From Providencia sp. (GTDB lineage Bacteria > Pseudomonadota > Gammaproteobacteria > Enterobacterales > Enterobacteriaceae): 64,000 nt of DNA. The notes beneath the pieces were generated by a model. That model searched no databases and was not told where the DNA came from. It saw only the letters and a list, made by a program, of their open reading frames with translations. This document shows positions 27,215-36,632 of this stretch, piece by piece (position 1 is the stretch's first letter; the number at the start of each line of letters is the position of its first letter). The DNA lies in the NCBI RefSeq assembly GCF_003533305.1, contig NZ_DOEH01000016.1, positions 1-64,000 on the forward strand. The letters run 5' to 3'. A program made the translations under genes and the position numbers.

Positions 27215-28618
27215 ATGGCTAAAAGAATCGTAGAACCATTCCGTATTAAAATGGTAGAAAATATCCGTATTCCTTCAAGAGAAGAGCGTGAAGCTGCATT
27301 AAAAGAAGCAGGATATAACCCATTTTTATTACCAAGCAGCGCAGTCTATATTGACCTTTTAACTGACTCAGGCACGAACGCAATGAGTGACCGTCAGTGG
27401 GCTGCGATGATTACGGGTGATGAAGCGTATGCAGGCTCTCGTAATTATTATGAATTAAAAGATAAAGTTAAAGAAATGTTTGGTTATGACTATGTTATTC
27501 CCGCTCACCAAGGTCGCGGTGCGGAAAATATGTTGTTCCCAGTATTGCTGAAAGTTAAGAAAGACCAAGGCGGCGCGAAAAAGCCGGTATTTATTTCTAA
27601 CTTTCATTTTGATACTACCGCTGCACACGTTGAATTAAACGGATGTAAAGCAATTAATATTGTAACTGAAAAAGCCTATGACTCAGAAACTTATGATGAT
27701 TGGAAAGGCGACTTCGATATTCAGAAATTAAAAGATAATATTGCTAAACATGGTGCAGAAAACGTTGTCGCTATTATTTCTACTGTGACTTGTAATAGTG
27801 CGGGTGGCCAGCCAGTTTCAATGTCTAATTTGAAAGAAGTTTATGAAATAGCAAAACAACATAATATTTTCGTTGTTATGGACTCTGCGCGTTTTTGTGA
27901 AAACGCATACTTTATTAAAGAACGCGATCCAAAATATAAAAATTCTACAATTAAAGAAGTTATTTTTGATATGTACAAATATGCTGATGCATTGACTATG
28001 TCAGCGAAAAAAGACCCATTATTAAATATCGGTGGTTTAGTCGCGATTAAAAATAACGAAGAAATATTCACACTAGCAAGACAGCGTTGTGTGCCTATGG
28101 AAGGGTTTGTAACTTATGGCGGCCTAGCGGGTCGTGATATGGCTGCAATGGTTCAAGGATTAGAAGAAGGTGCTGGGGAAGATTATTTGCACTATCGTAT
28201 TGGTCAAGTTAAATACTTGGGCGACCGTTTGCGTGAAGGTGGTATTCCAATTCAATATCCTACCGGTGGTCACGCTGTATTTGTTGACTGCAAAAAATTA
28301 GTGCCACAAATCCCAGGCGATCAATTCCCTGCACAAGCCGTCATTAATGCATTGTATTTAGAATCAGGTGTTCGTGCTGTTGAAATTGGTTCGTTCTTAT
28401 TAGGTCGCGATCCAGAAACAGGTAAACAAAAATACGCAGACATGGAATTTATGCGACTCACTATCGCAAGACGTGTTTATACCAATGACCACATGGATTA
28501 CATTGCAGATGCTCTGATTGGTCTTAAAGATAAGTTCGCGACACTGAAAGGACTTGATTTTGAATATGAGCCACCAGTATTGAGACACTTTACTGCGAGA
28601 TTAAAACCTATTAAATAA
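27215..28618 (+). CDS. tnaA: Tryptophanase
   Basis: A PLP enzyme that cleaves L-tryptophan to indole, pyruvate and ammonia; it makes the organism indole-positive. The 467-residue length and sequence match tryptophanases throughout: [45 protein letters not shown], and the PLP lysine in [15 protein letters not shown]. The C-terminal [17 protein letters not shown] follows. Tyrosine phenol-lyase is a close relative, but the tnaC leader and the tnaB neighbour settle the call. Transcription runs from the CRP-controlled promoter through tnaC into tnaA and tnaB. Confidence 0.97.
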   Translation: MAKRIVEPFRIKMVENIRIPSREEREAALKEAGYNPFLLPSSAVYIDLLTDSGTNAMSDRQWAAMITGDEAYAGSRNYYELKDKVKEMFGYDYVIPAHQGRGAENMLFPVLLKVKKDQGGAKKPVFISNFHFDTTAAHVELNGCKAINIVTEKAYDSETYDDWKGDFDIQKLKDNIAKHGAENVVAIISTVTCNSAGGQPVSMSNLKEVYEIAKQHNIFVVMDSARFCENAYFIKERDPKYKNSTIKEVIFDMYKYADALTMSAKKDPLLNIGGLVAIKNNEEIFTLARQRCVPMEGFVTYGGLAGRDMAAMVQGLEEGAGEDYLHYRIGQVKYLGDRLREGGIPIQYPTGGHAVFVDCKKLVPQIPGDQFPAQAVINALYLESGVRAVEIGSFLLGRDPETGKQKYADMEFMRLTIARRVYTNDHMDYIADALIGLKDKFATLKGLDFEYEPPVLRHFTARLKPIK

Positions 28619-28631
28619 TAAGTAGTTCTTC

Positions 28632-28655
28632 GGGCTCCCGTGCAATGCGGGAGTC
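28632..28655 (+). other. Hairpin between tnaA and tnaB
   Basis: GGCTCCCG and CGGGAGTC pair (one G-U) around a 7-base loop, followed by a mixed TTATCCTTATTCTT. It could be a partial terminator lowering tnaB expression or a stabiliser of the tnaA message. Confidence 0.6.
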
Positions 28656-28681
28656 TTATCCTTATTCTTAAGGTATATAGC

Positions 28682-29929
28682 ATGAACAATTTGGCAGCCA
28701 AGAAAGAACCCTCCATTATGGTAGGGGGTTTTGTGCTAGGCGGTGCAATGATAGGGGCAGGGATGTTTAGCTTGCCAACTATTATGGCAGGAGCTTGGTT
28801 TATTAACTCAGTTGTAATCCTATTAATTGTTTGCTTTTTTATGTTTCACTCAGGGATTTATATTTTAGAATGTATATCAAAATATGGTTCAGGAACAAAT
28901 TACTTTTTTATATCAAAAGAACTATTACCTAAATGGGCCTGTTATCTTGCAAATATGGCATTAATATTTGTATTGTATATATTGATATATGCTTATATTT
29001 CTGCGGCGGGTTCAGTTATCAAAGAGGCAGCAACAATTTATGGGTATGATATTAATCTAAGACTTATATTTGTTTGTTTTACATTAATATTAGGTGCTAG
29101 TATTTGGTGGAGTGGTATTGGTGCGAGTAGATTAACGTCATTATTTTTATTCATTAAAATAGTGTTGTTTATTCTCGCATTCTCAGGGTTGTTTCTTATT
29201 GTAAAAACAGATTTATTATTAACATCCCCAGTCGAAGGTGGACAAGCTTCATTACTCCCATTTGTCTTTATTGTTATTCCCTATGCGATTACCTCTTTTG
29301 GTTATCATGGTAATGTATGTAGTCTTTATAAGCTTTATCATGAGAATGAAAGAAAGGTCGTTAAGAGTTGTATTATTGGGTGTGTATTGGCATTAGTTCT
29401 TTATTTTTTATGGATATTAGGCACCATGGGGAATCTTCCAAGGCCTGAATTTCTAAATATTATTAATAAAGGCGGTAACTTAGATGCATTTATAGAATCC
29501 CTTTATGCCGTTCTTAATAGTAAGCACATAGCAACATTCTTACTTTGGTTCTCAATTAGTGCCGTGTTTTGTTCATTCTTGGGTGTGGCAATCGGTTTAT
29601 TCGATTACATCTTATCATCGTTGAACTTTAACGATAATTCATCAGGAAGAATGAAAACAGCATTATTGTGTTTCTTACCTCCACTTGTCCTTTGCATGCT
29701 ATTTCCTAATGGTTTTCTTATCGCAATTGCTTATGCAGGAATGGCTGCCTGTATCTGGGCGGTTATATGTCCAGCAGTCATGGCCTTGAAAGTAAGAGAA
29801 CGATTCCCTGATGCAAAATTTAAAGTATGGGGTGGAAAAGGATTGATCTATGCAGTGATTGCTTTTGGGGTATTTGGAATTATTTGTCAATTACTTGCAC
29901 AGTTTAATTTATTACCGATATACCGTTAA
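28682..29929 (+). CDS. tnaB: Low-affinity tryptophan permease TnaB
   Basis: A 415-residue permease of the hydroxy/aromatic amino acid family (HAAAP: TnaB, Mtr, TyrP) with about 11 helices. The opening block GGFVLGGAMIGAGMFSLPTIMAG is the family signature. PYAITSFGYHGNVCSLYKLY and the C-terminal WGGKGLIYAV segment also fit. ATG 28682 is used because it gives the usual cytoplasmic N-terminus and sits after AAGG; an upstream in-frame start at 28640 would translate the intercistronic hairpin. It imports tryptophan for TnaA. Confidence 0.94.
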   Translation: MNNLAAKKEPSIMVGGFVLGGAMIGAGMFSLPTIMAGAWFINSVVILLIVCFFMFHSGIYILECISKYGSGTNYFFISKELLPKWACYLANMALIFVLYILIYAYISAAGSVIKEAATIYGYDINLRLIFVCFTLILGASIWWSGIGASRLTSLFLFIKIVLFILAFSGLFLIVKTDLLLTSPVEGGQASLLPFVFIVIPYAITSFGYHGNVCSLYKLYHENERKVVKSCIIGCVLALVLYFLWILGTMGNLPRPEFLNIINKGGNLDAFIESLYAVLNSKHIATFLLWFSISAVFCSFLGVAIGLFDYILSSLNFNDNSSGRMKTALLCFLPPLVLCMLFPNGFLIAIAYAGMAACIWAVICPAVMALKVRERFPDAKFKVWGGKGLIYAVIAFGVFGIICQLLAQFNLLPIYR

Positions 29930-29960
29930 TTTTCAAACCTTGTTATAAAAATAACTGTAA

Positions 29961-29995
29961 AGGCACAGTGCGGGTTTACTGTGCCTTTTTTATTG
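29961..29995 (+). terminator. Terminator of the tna operon
   Basis: AAGGCACAGT, loop GCGGGTTT, ACTGTGCCTT, then TTTTATTGTTTT: a 10-bp perfect stem with a U-run. It abuts the convergent ATP-grasp gene. The A-rich left flank may let it act on the minus strand too. Confidence 0.9.
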
Positions 29996-29997
29996 TT

Positions 29998-31206
29998 TTA
30001 ATCATAAATGATCTCAATATTTTTTATCATCTCGTCTGCTTCCGCTGCTGCCTGTATTAGTGAATTTTCAATAGTAATGACATAACCTAGCCGGCTATAA
30101 CTATCTTTAAGTTGCTTAATTTTTATTGGTGTGGGAACGAATTTAAATAATAACGGCTTATTTAATATAAATTTTGGAATGATCTTATCAATTATCCCAA
30201 TACGTTTTGAGGTTAAAAATCTTATTGATGCATATTGTGCTTTATATATAAATTTTGGCCTGTATTCCATGTCGTTAACAAACAGAGATAAGTAACAATG
30301 AACCAAATCAAATCCAGTTGAAATTGAGCAAAGCTTATCAATCATACCGCCCGCGACCCTCGGATTTATCTCTATCAGCATGATTGATTTTTTATCTAAT
30401 TTAAATTCAACATGTGCAACCGTATGGGATAATCCAATTTTATTAAGCCAATCTATAATGGTTTTTTTGATTTTAGAGTTTGAATCAAATTTATAGGGGA
30501 AGTCATGACCTATTTCGACAGAATATTTTCCTTCGGTGGTGTGCTTTTTAGTAAATCCTAATATTTCCCATTGTGAGGTAGCTGCACACCAATATGCTTC
30601 TGCACTATACTCATTTCCATCAATAAACTCTTCAATAAGATAGCTAGAGGATAGTTTATAGCCTCGTTGGTTTGTTCTGAATGCGATAATTTCTTCAACT
30701 GCAATATTAACTTCCTCTAGACTATGGCATATTGTTACTTTACTACTACCGCTGTCATCACAAGGTTTTACAACCAGCGGAAATTTCATTTCAGAAATAT
30801 CAATCTTATCTTTAATATCGAAAACGCGATATTTAAAATCATCATTTGGGTCAAATAATATTTGTCGCGTTTTGTTTTTGTATCGACATAAAATAAGCGA
30901 CTTCATATTTGGTGAGGGTAAACCGAGGGCATGGGATGCTGCTGCGGCATTGATTAATCGGTAGTCATCAAATGCGACAATTCCATTGGGGTTATAGTCT
31001 ATTGCAGCATTGATAATTGTTGCAATGCAGTCAGTATTAAGTTCTACAACAAGGTCGGCATACAGTAATGGGTTGTCAGCGATGGTATGGTAAAAATCAT
31101 ATTCCTTGGTAAATAGTACCGCTCTATAACCATTTTCTTGCGCTATTTTTATTGCACGAACACCTGTGCCGGAGATATTACATTCTAGAAAAATTATCGT
31201 TTTCAT
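29998..31206 (-). CDS. ATP-grasp ligase (carboxylate-amine type)
   Basis: A 402-residue ATP-grasp enzyme. The N-terminal Rossmann-like part (TIIFLECNISGTGVRAIKIA) is followed by the ATP-grasp core: FPLVVKPCDDSGSSKV with an ATP-binding Lys147, YLIEEFIDGNEYSAEAYW, and the Mg-binding HVEFKLDKKSIMLIEINPRVAGG. Such proteins join a carboxylate to an amine through an acyl-phosphate, for example the BacD-type L-amino acid ligases that make dipeptides. It overlaps the upstream MFS gene by 29 bases and is the last gene of a three-gene operon. Strong AT bias sets it apart from the core genes. I infer peptide-bond or amide formation on a small molecule; substrates are unknown. Confidence 0.85.
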   Translation of the reverse strand: MKTIIFLECNISGTGVRAIKIAQENGYRAVLFTKEYDFYHTIADNPLLYADLVVELNTDCIATIINAAIDYNPNGIVAFDDYRLINAAAASHALGLPSPNMKSLILCRYKNKTRQILFDPNDDFKYRVFDIKDKIDISEMKFPLVVKPCDDSGSSKVTICHSLEEVNIAVEEIIAFRTNQRGYKLSSSYLIEEFIDGNEYSAEAYWCAATSQWEILGFTKKHTTEGKYSVEIGHDFPYKFDSNSKIKKTIIDWLNKIGLSHTVAHVEFKLDKKSIMLIEINPRVAGGMIDKLCSISTGFDLVHCYLSLFVNDMEYRPKFIYKAQYASIRFLTSKRIGIIDKIIPKFILNKPLLFKFVPTPIKIKQLKDSYSRLGYVITIENSLIQAAAEADEMIKNIEIIYD

Positions 31207-32344
31207 TACGCTTCCTGTTATATAAGTAATACTCTATGGAGAATAAAATAAGTAATATTGAAAATGTTATTAATGGTATGGTTATATGTAATTGTTCAGG
31301 GGTTGATATTATTCCTATATAGGCGCCGAGAGATTCGGCTAGTCCCCAACAGAAGATACAAATAGATAATGATATTTTTTTATTTCGAAACGGGCATTTT
31401 TCGATAGCCAAGCTGTTGTTATAAGGGCTCCAAATTAGCTCGCTTAATGTGAATAGAATAATTAATAAATACATGCTCATAGTAGATTTGAAATCAAAAA
31501 ATAGAAGTAGAGTAGAGATTAATGCTAAACTGAGTTTATACATCGTTTCTTGTACGCTTGATTTCTTTTTAGCTAAATAATGGGTTACTTTTACTTGTAA
31601 AAAAATAATAATAGCAGCATTTAATGCAAATAAATGAGAAACTGAAATATAATGAATGTTTTCAGCGTAATTTGACTCAAAATGATAAGCTAAGTTTCTA
31701 AAAATTAGGCCTAACATAAAAAATGGAATTGAGCTATAACCTACAAATAAGTACCATGCTTTTAGTGTTGAAGAAGGTGTTGTATTATTTTTATCATCTT
31801 TTTTTGATATTTCCCCTTCAGTTAAGGTGAAGGCATAAATAGATGATAAAAACATTATTGCTGATGGTAATATAATAATGCCTGAATAAGATTCATTATA
31901 AGACCATTCCCCGATAATACCACCTAATGCTGATGATATATTAACAATAACATTCAATAATGAAAAATTCTTTATCCTGTCAGAGTGGTTATTATTTTCA
32001 GCCATAAATAGGCTGGCACAAACGTTTGCTATAGAAAATCCTGCGCCAATCGCAGCTGAAACGAATATGAGAAAAATATAACTAGATATGAAATAAATGC
32101 TTAAAATAGAAACAGAAGCAAGAAAGTAGGTTGTTATTAATGTTTTTTTATACCCTAGTAATTTTATTATATAGGGGGTGAATAATGAACACGCTCGGCT
32201 AATAAATAAAAATATAAATATAATGATTGCAGTCTTATCTTCTGGAATGTTTTTATAGTTCAAAAGATATAAAGAAAAAAAAGGCAAAAAACTGTAGAAT
32301 GATATGCCCGATAGAAATCGGGATGTGATTATTTTATATATCAT
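31178..32344 (-). CDS. MFS transporter, probable exporter
   Basis: A 388-residue major facilitator protein with about 12 predicted helices (for example FYSFLPFFSLYLL, IIIFIFLFISRACSLFTPYIIKLLG, SIYFISSYIFLIFVSAAIGAGF). The loop after helix 2 is a degenerate motif A (PYIIKLLGYKKTL). No closer subfamily was recognised. It starts inside the stop of the PLP-enzyme gene (ATGA overlap) and runs 29 bases into the ATP-grasp gene. Being sandwiched between two small-molecule enzymes, it most likely exports their product or protects the producer, as BacE does for bacilysin. Import is possible. Confidence 0.83.
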   Translation of the reverse strand: MIYKIITSRFLSGISFYSFLPFFSLYLLNYKNIPEDKTAIIIFIFLFISRACSLFTPYIIKLLGYKKTLITTYFLASVSILSIYFISSYIFLIFVSAAIGAGFSIANVCASLFMAENNNHSDRIKNFSLLNVIVNISSALGGIIGEWSYNESYSGIIILPSAIMFLSSIYAFTLTEGEISKKDDKNNTTPSSTLKAWYLFVGYSSIPFFMLGLIFRNLAYHFESNYAENIHYISVSHLFALNAAIIIFLQVKVTHYLAKKKSSVQETMYKLSLALISTLLLFFDFKSTMSMYLLIILFTLSELIWSPYNNSLAIEKCPFRNKKISLSICIFCWGLAESLGAYIGIISTPEQLHITIPLITFSILLILFSIEYYLYNRKRNENDNFSRM

Positions 32345-33372
32345 GAAAACTCTTTATATTTTTTAACGATTGAATTATAGATTTTATCTAATTGAGCTAT
32401 CATGTTTTTATTTACATTAGAACTTGTGACAAATCTAACCATATTTGATGTCCATGCAGTACTTAACACGTCATAATTTTTTAAAATATCCACGAGATTT
32501 TCGGCATTATTTGTCTTTAACATGACAATATTAGTTTCAACAGGATAGGCCAATTGGAAATATTTGGATGTTATTGAGGCTAAATACTTTGCATTGTCAT
32601 GGTCTATTTTTAAGTTAATTTCATAATCTTTTAATTTATTCAAGGCAATCGCTGCCATCAATCCCGATTGGTGTAATGCACCGCCATACCATTTTCGATA
32701 TTTTTTGGCTGTAGTGATATCTTTTTTCTTTCCGACAAGAAGGGAGCCAAAGGGCGCACCTATTCCTTTTGATAAGCAGATATTAAGCATATCTATATTT
32801 TCAACATATTTTTGTGGCGATATACTTATTGATATGCATGTGTTTAATACTCTAGCCCCATCGAGAAATAAAAACATATTATTTTCATTGCATAAATGCC
32901 TTAGCTTTTTTATTTCTTCAAGTGGAAAAATCATTCCGCCATAAGTGCTAATGCTGCTTTCGATTGATATTATTTTTGGCGTTGAATATAAATTCGACCA
33001 TCTAGCCTTATAATTTATAGCATCAATAACATCGTCTGCACTAAGGATGCCATTTCTAGTACGAACATTATTAATAACGAGTCCATTTAACGCTGAGGTT
33101 TGTGATGACTCAAAAAAACAAATGTGATAGCCAACTTCCGTAATAACTTCATCTCCTGGATTAGAAAGGACTTTTAACCCTATTTGGTTACTCATTGTGC
33201 CTGACGGCATAAATATAGCGTCTTCTTTATTAAAGAGATTGGCGATATGATGCTCCAGTTTTTTTACGTAATAATCTTCATTATAACAATCATCTCCAAT
33301 TTGGTTGTAATTAATACTATCTAAATCTTTGTATTTTAATTTTGTTAAAGTATCACTTCTTAGGTCTATCAT
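32341..33372 (-). CDS. Threonine-aldolase-like PLP enzyme (beta-eliminating lyase family)
   Basis: A 343-residue fold-type I PLP enzyme resembling low-specificity L-threonine aldolase. Family marks are IDLRSDTLT at the N-terminus, the cofactor-stacking His83 (VGYHICFFE), FLFLDGARVLN, and the PLP Lys202 in CLSKGIGAPFGSLLVGKK. These enzymes cleave or form beta-hydroxy-alpha-amino acids from glycine and aldehydes. It heads the overlapping operon with an MFS exporter and an ATP-grasp ligase, so a biosynthetic role (making an unusual beta-hydroxy amino acid) is at least as likely as housekeeping threonine cleavage. It is AT-rich compared with core genes. Confidence 0.85.
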   Translation of the reverse strand: MIDLRSDTLTKLKYKDLDSINYNQIGDDCYNEDYYVKKLEHHIANLFNKEDAIFMPSGTMSNQIGLKVLSNPGDEVITEVGYHICFFESSQTSALNGLVINNVRTRNGILSADDVIDAINYKARWSNLYSTPKIISIESSISTYGGMIFPLEEIKKLRHLCNENNMFLFLDGARVLNTCISISISPQKYVENIDMLNICLSKGIGAPFGSLLVGKKKDITTAKKYRKWYGGALHQSGLMAAIALNKLKDYEINLKIDHDNAKYLASITSKYFQLAYPVETNIVMLKTNNAENLVDILKNYDVLSTAWTSNMVRFVTSSNVNKNMIAQLDKIYNSIVKKYKEFS

Positions 33373-33531
33373 GATTATTTCAACCCTTTATTATTTATTA
33401 TGAAATGTTTTTTTAATTATATTATGTGTAGTCATATCTCATGTTTTTAAGTTTATATAATGGCTAAGCTGAGCGACTTTATAATTGTTATTTGTGAATA
33501 TCAAGAAATTTGGTGATTGAATGATTTTGAG

Positions 33532-33547
33532 TGTGATTTAAATCATG
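33532..33547. promoter_or_regulatory. CRP-like palindrome
   Basis: TGTGATTTAAATCATG contains the perfect 12-base palindrome TGATTTAAATCA with CRP-type half-site spacing. It lies 160 bases upstream of the leftward PLP operon. Confidence 0.45.
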
Positions 33548-33992
33548 TTAATTTTTTAAGCTCAGCATTTTTCTATTTGTTTCTGTTTTTATTATAGTTA
33601 ATATTAAATTGTTGTTTTTTAATTTCTCAGATAATAAATTATTAGTTAACTATTAATTTGCTCATCAATATCTATAATTTTATGACTATAAGTTTATAAT
33701 TAATACCATTGTATTTTATAGGCCTATTATCAGGCTACTCGTCAACATACGGGAAAGGCCCTCGGCATCTTTTCAGTGCAATCAAATTGTCTTAATTAAT
33801 ACGTAATATCCTATTTGTAAAAGTTACTTTGTGATATCGATTGATTAGTAAAAGTAAGATGTTTTGATGGATTAACCTTGATTTTTCAAAGGGAGCTCAG
33901 CCTATATGCAACATTTTAATTAAATTAATAAATAATACTTATTGATGAAATAGTTTTGGTAATAACGAGCTATATAGTCTTCTGTAAATAAT

Positions 33993-34019
33993 TAAAATTT
34001 CTCATTTTCCAGCCGATAA
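33993..34019 (+). promoter_or_regulatory. Sigma-28 (FliA) flagellar promoter
   Basis: TAAAATTT, 11 bases, GCCGATAA: one mismatch to the FliA consensus TAAAGTTT-N11-GCCGATAA. It sits 41 bases before the chemoreceptor ATG and places that gene in the late flagellar regulon. Confidence 0.85.
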
Positions 34020-34060
34020 ACTTAAATAATGTCATTTTATCTTACCAAAAGAGGAATTTT

Positions 34061-35620
34061 ATGCAGAAACTTCGAGATTATTCGATTCGCTCCGTCATGC
34101 TCGTGTTGTTAGGAATCTTATGTTTAATATTAGCTGGAATGAGCCTATATAGCGGCTGGGCACTTAGCCGAATTGCCGATGGTAATAATATTGACCGTCA
34201 GTTAGTCAAACAAATGGCAGTATTAAGCCAAGGAAATGATCAGTATTTTCGTTTTGTTACACGATTGACTCGTGCGATGGAAACCAAAAATGCAGGAAAA
34301 GAGCCTGATTATGCTTTAGTTAAAGAAGCGATGGTCAATATGGGCACATATTTAGCTGAAATGAAGTCAATTTCTCCCGGCCCTATGGATAAAGCAATAT
34401 CGGATAGTGTTATTAATACTTGGCAAGCGCTTTTAGATGAAGGGATCAGGCCTCAATTAGCGCTCTCAATGGAAAATGATAATAATAAGTATATTTCCCA
34501 TTCCCATAATGTAACTCCTGTATTAAGTCGTGCTTTTGGTGCTGCGATTCAACAATTTAATCAATCTGCTGATGATGTTATCGATCATACTCGTGGCACT
34601 GTTGATAATCTTATGGATATTACTCGTGTAGTGATTGTTGTTGCTGCAATTCTTGGGGTGTTAATTTTGATCTTTACAGATCGTTTTTTGGTTAGCATGT
34701 TACAGAAGCCATTGGATACCATTCGTCAATATTTTGCTCAAATAGCACAAGGGGATTTGAGCCAAACAATTAAGCCATTTGGCCGAAATTGTGCGGGCAG
34801 ATTATTTCCATTATTAGATGAAATGCAGAATAATTTACGTGAAGCTGTTATGACGATCCGCCTTGGAAGTGAAAATATTTATCGAGGTGCTACAGAGATC
34901 TCCAATGGTAATAGCGATCTTTCTTCACGCACAGAGGAGCAGGCAGCGGCTTTAGAGGAAACCGCAGCGAGTATGGAACAAATTACTGCGACTGTGCAAT
35001 TAAATATGGACAGTACTTATCAAGCAAATAAATTGGCCGCGGCTGCTTTTGTGACGGCAAATCAAGGTAATTCGCTTGTTGAGTCAGTTGTGGCAACTAT
35101 GGACGAAATTGCACTGAGTGGCAGAAAAATTTCCGATATCATCAGCATGATCAACGATATTAGTTTTCAAACAAATATTTTGGCGCTGAATGCATCAATT
35201 GAAGCCGCGCGAGCCGGTGTACATGGGCGTGGGTTTATGGTGGTAGCAGCGGAAGTGCGTAAGCTTGCTAGCCATAGTGCAGATGCCGCAATGGAAATTG
35301 AACAATTGATCGCAAACTCAACATCTTGCGTTGAGAAGGGGACAAATTTGGTCAATGAAATGGGCGCAACAATGGAAAATATTTTACAAGATATTGATCA
35401 GGTTTCTGTTGTGATGAAGCGAATTACTGTCGCATCTGAAGAGCAAAGTAAAGGTATTGCACAGGTGGGGGTCGCCATCACTCAGATGGATAGTGTCACT
35501 CAGCAGAATGCTTCTTTAGTTGAGCAAGTCGCGACAGCGGCAAGTTCTTTAGAGCATCAGACCAAAGATCTACAGCAATCAGTACAGAAGTTTCATTTAT
35601 CAGCAGATACCGTTGTATAG
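34061..35620 (+). CDS. Methyl-accepting chemotaxis protein
   Basis: A 519-residue transmembrane chemoreceptor. TM1 is at about residues 11-30, followed by a periplasmic four-helix-type sensor domain of ~155 residues, TM2 at about 189-206, a HAMP domain and the cytoplasmic signalling coiled coil. The conserved tip reads ISFQTNILALNASIEAARAG, and methylation-helix text is seen (SSRTEEQAAALEETAASMEQ). The tip is mildly diverged from Tar/Tsr (GVHGRGFMVVAAEVRKLAS). The C-terminus lacks the NWETF-type pentapeptide that binds CheR/CheB, so it probably depends on another receptor for efficient adaptation. The ligand cannot be read from sequence. It is transcribed alone from the sigma-28 promoter. Confidence 0.95.
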   Translation: MQKLRDYSIRSVMLVLLGILCLILAGMSLYSGWALSRIADGNNIDRQLVKQMAVLSQGNDQYFRFVTRLTRAMETKNAGKEPDYALVKEAMVNMGTYLAEMKSISPGPMDKAISDSVINTWQALLDEGIRPQLALSMENDNNKYISHSHNVTPVLSRAFGAAIQQFNQSADDVIDHTRGTVDNLMDITRVVIVVAAILGVLILIFTDRFLVSMLQKPLDTIRQYFAQIAQGDLSQTIKPFGRNCAGRLFPLLDEMQNNLREAVMTIRLGSENIYRGATEISNGNSDLSSRTEEQAAALEETAASMEQITATVQLNMDSTYQANKLAAAAFVTANQGNSLVESVVATMDEIALSGRKISDIISMINDISFQTNILALNASIEAARAGVHGRGFMVVAAEVRKLASHSADAAMEIEQLIANSTSCVEKGTNLVNEMGATMENILQDIDQVSVVMKRITVASEEQSKGIAQVGVAITQMDSVTQQNASLVEQVATAASSLEHQTKDLQQSVQKFHLSADTVV

Positions 35621-35775
35621 CGAAATCATGCTGTCTTAGCTATTTACTGCGTCTAGACTTTGGATTTGCAATTTAACATAATTAATTGCTAGCCAAAGCC
35701 TAGCCCCTTGTTATTCAAAAATATTAATATTGGAAAACTACCGTTTTTTTAAAATACATTTTGATAGGATGTTCT

Positions 35776-36219
35776 TTATAGATAATAGGTTCGAATGACA
35801 TAGTTTAACTTACTGGCTGTGCCTAGCAATGCAAAGTTATCACCGACTTTAGTTCCAAGGCTTCCACTTAATCGATTTCCTTCCGAGTTCCACTCAGATA
35901 AAACCGTGCTTTTTGGGTTTTTCATGCTTCTGAGGTTTGATGTGATATTAATCACCCCTCCAGCAGTTCCTGAGCTGTAAAGCACACTACCGCCACCTGG
36001 AATGATTTCGATGCGTTCAAGTTGCTCGACAGGGAAGACATCATAATTTGTTGTATAAGGATGGTTAGATAGCGTCGTAATTGGCGCGCCATCTAAGAGA
36101 ACTTGTAAATTGCGTTGTGCAGTTTCAGAACCTTGACCACGAATATCGATATCGCCTTGCCCTGTGGTATCGACACTAATTCCAGGTACCGATTTAAGGA
36201 CATCTGAAAAATTAGAGAG
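35776..36219 (-). pseudogene. Relic of a TonB-dependent outer-membrane receptor (plug domain)
   Basis: Reading leftward from 36219, after an in-frame TAA at 36220-36222, the frame encodes LSNFSDVLKSVPGISVDTTG, QGDIDIRGQGSETAQRNLQV, LLDGAPITTLSN, then VEQLERIEIIPGGGSVLYSS and GTAGGVINITSN. This is the plug domain of a siderophore-type receptor. It ends at a stop at 35776 soon after entering the barrel. The signal peptide, TonB box and nearly all of the barrel are missing, so it is a deletion remnant of a gene that is normally ~2 kb. Confidence 0.85.
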
Positions 36220-36258
36220 TTAGGATATTTTAGATAGGGAAGGGTTGAGGATATGGTC

Positions 36259-36293
36259 ACAAAAAAGCACTTCCTGAAAAACAGAAAGTGCTT
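36259..36293 (-). terminator. Terminator of dusB-fis
   Basis: On the minus strand, AAGCACTTTCTG and CAGGAAGTGCTT form a 12-bp stem (one T-G pair) with a 5-base loop and a TTTTGT tail. It starts about 30 bases after the fis stop. Confidence 0.85.
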
Positions 36294-36321
36294 CTAAAAA
36301 CACTGCATTAATCGACTAGGA

Positions 36322-36618
36322 TTAATTCATGCCGTATTTTTTCAATTTCTTACGCAGTGTACCGCGGTTGATACCCATCATTAGGGCAGCACGGGTCTGG
36401 TTTCCACGGGTATATTGCATAACCATGTCCAACAAAGGCTGTTCTACCTCAGCCAATACAAGCTCATATAAATCATTAACATCTTGATTATTTAATTGAG
36501 CAAAATAGTTCTTCAGTGCTTGCTTAACTGAGTCACGTAACGGTTTTTGAGTTACTTGATCTTGTGAATTTACAGTAGCAACAGTTAGTACGTCAGAATT
36601 TACGCGTTGTTCGAACAT
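36322..36618 (-). CDS. fis: DNA-bending nucleoid protein Fis
   Basis: A 98-residue protein, the invariant enterobacterial length. The C-terminal helix-turn-helix reads [29 protein letters not shown] and the N-terminal beta-hairpin arm ([20 protein letters not shown]) is present. Fis is abundant in early exponential phase; it bends DNA, activates rRNA promoters and stimulates Hin/Gin-type inversion. It follows dusB after 14 bases and is cotranscribed with it from the upstream growth-rate-controlled promoter. Confidence 0.98.
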   Translation of the reverse strand: MFEQRVNSDVLTVATVNSQDQVTQKPLRDSVKQALKNYFAQLNNQDVNDLYELVLAEVEQPLLDMVMQYTRGNQTRAALMMGINRGTLRKKLKKYGMN

Positions 36619-36632
36619 AGTTCAGTCAGCTC

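Larger units (their letters stand above)
33373..34060. promoter_or_regulatory. Divergent region between the PLP operon and the chemoreceptor gene
   Basis: 688 AT-rich bases without a supported ORF. Contains a CRP-like palindrome at 33532-33547 and the sigma-28 promoter at 33993-34019, listed separately. The rest shows nothing I can name. Confidence 0.5.
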
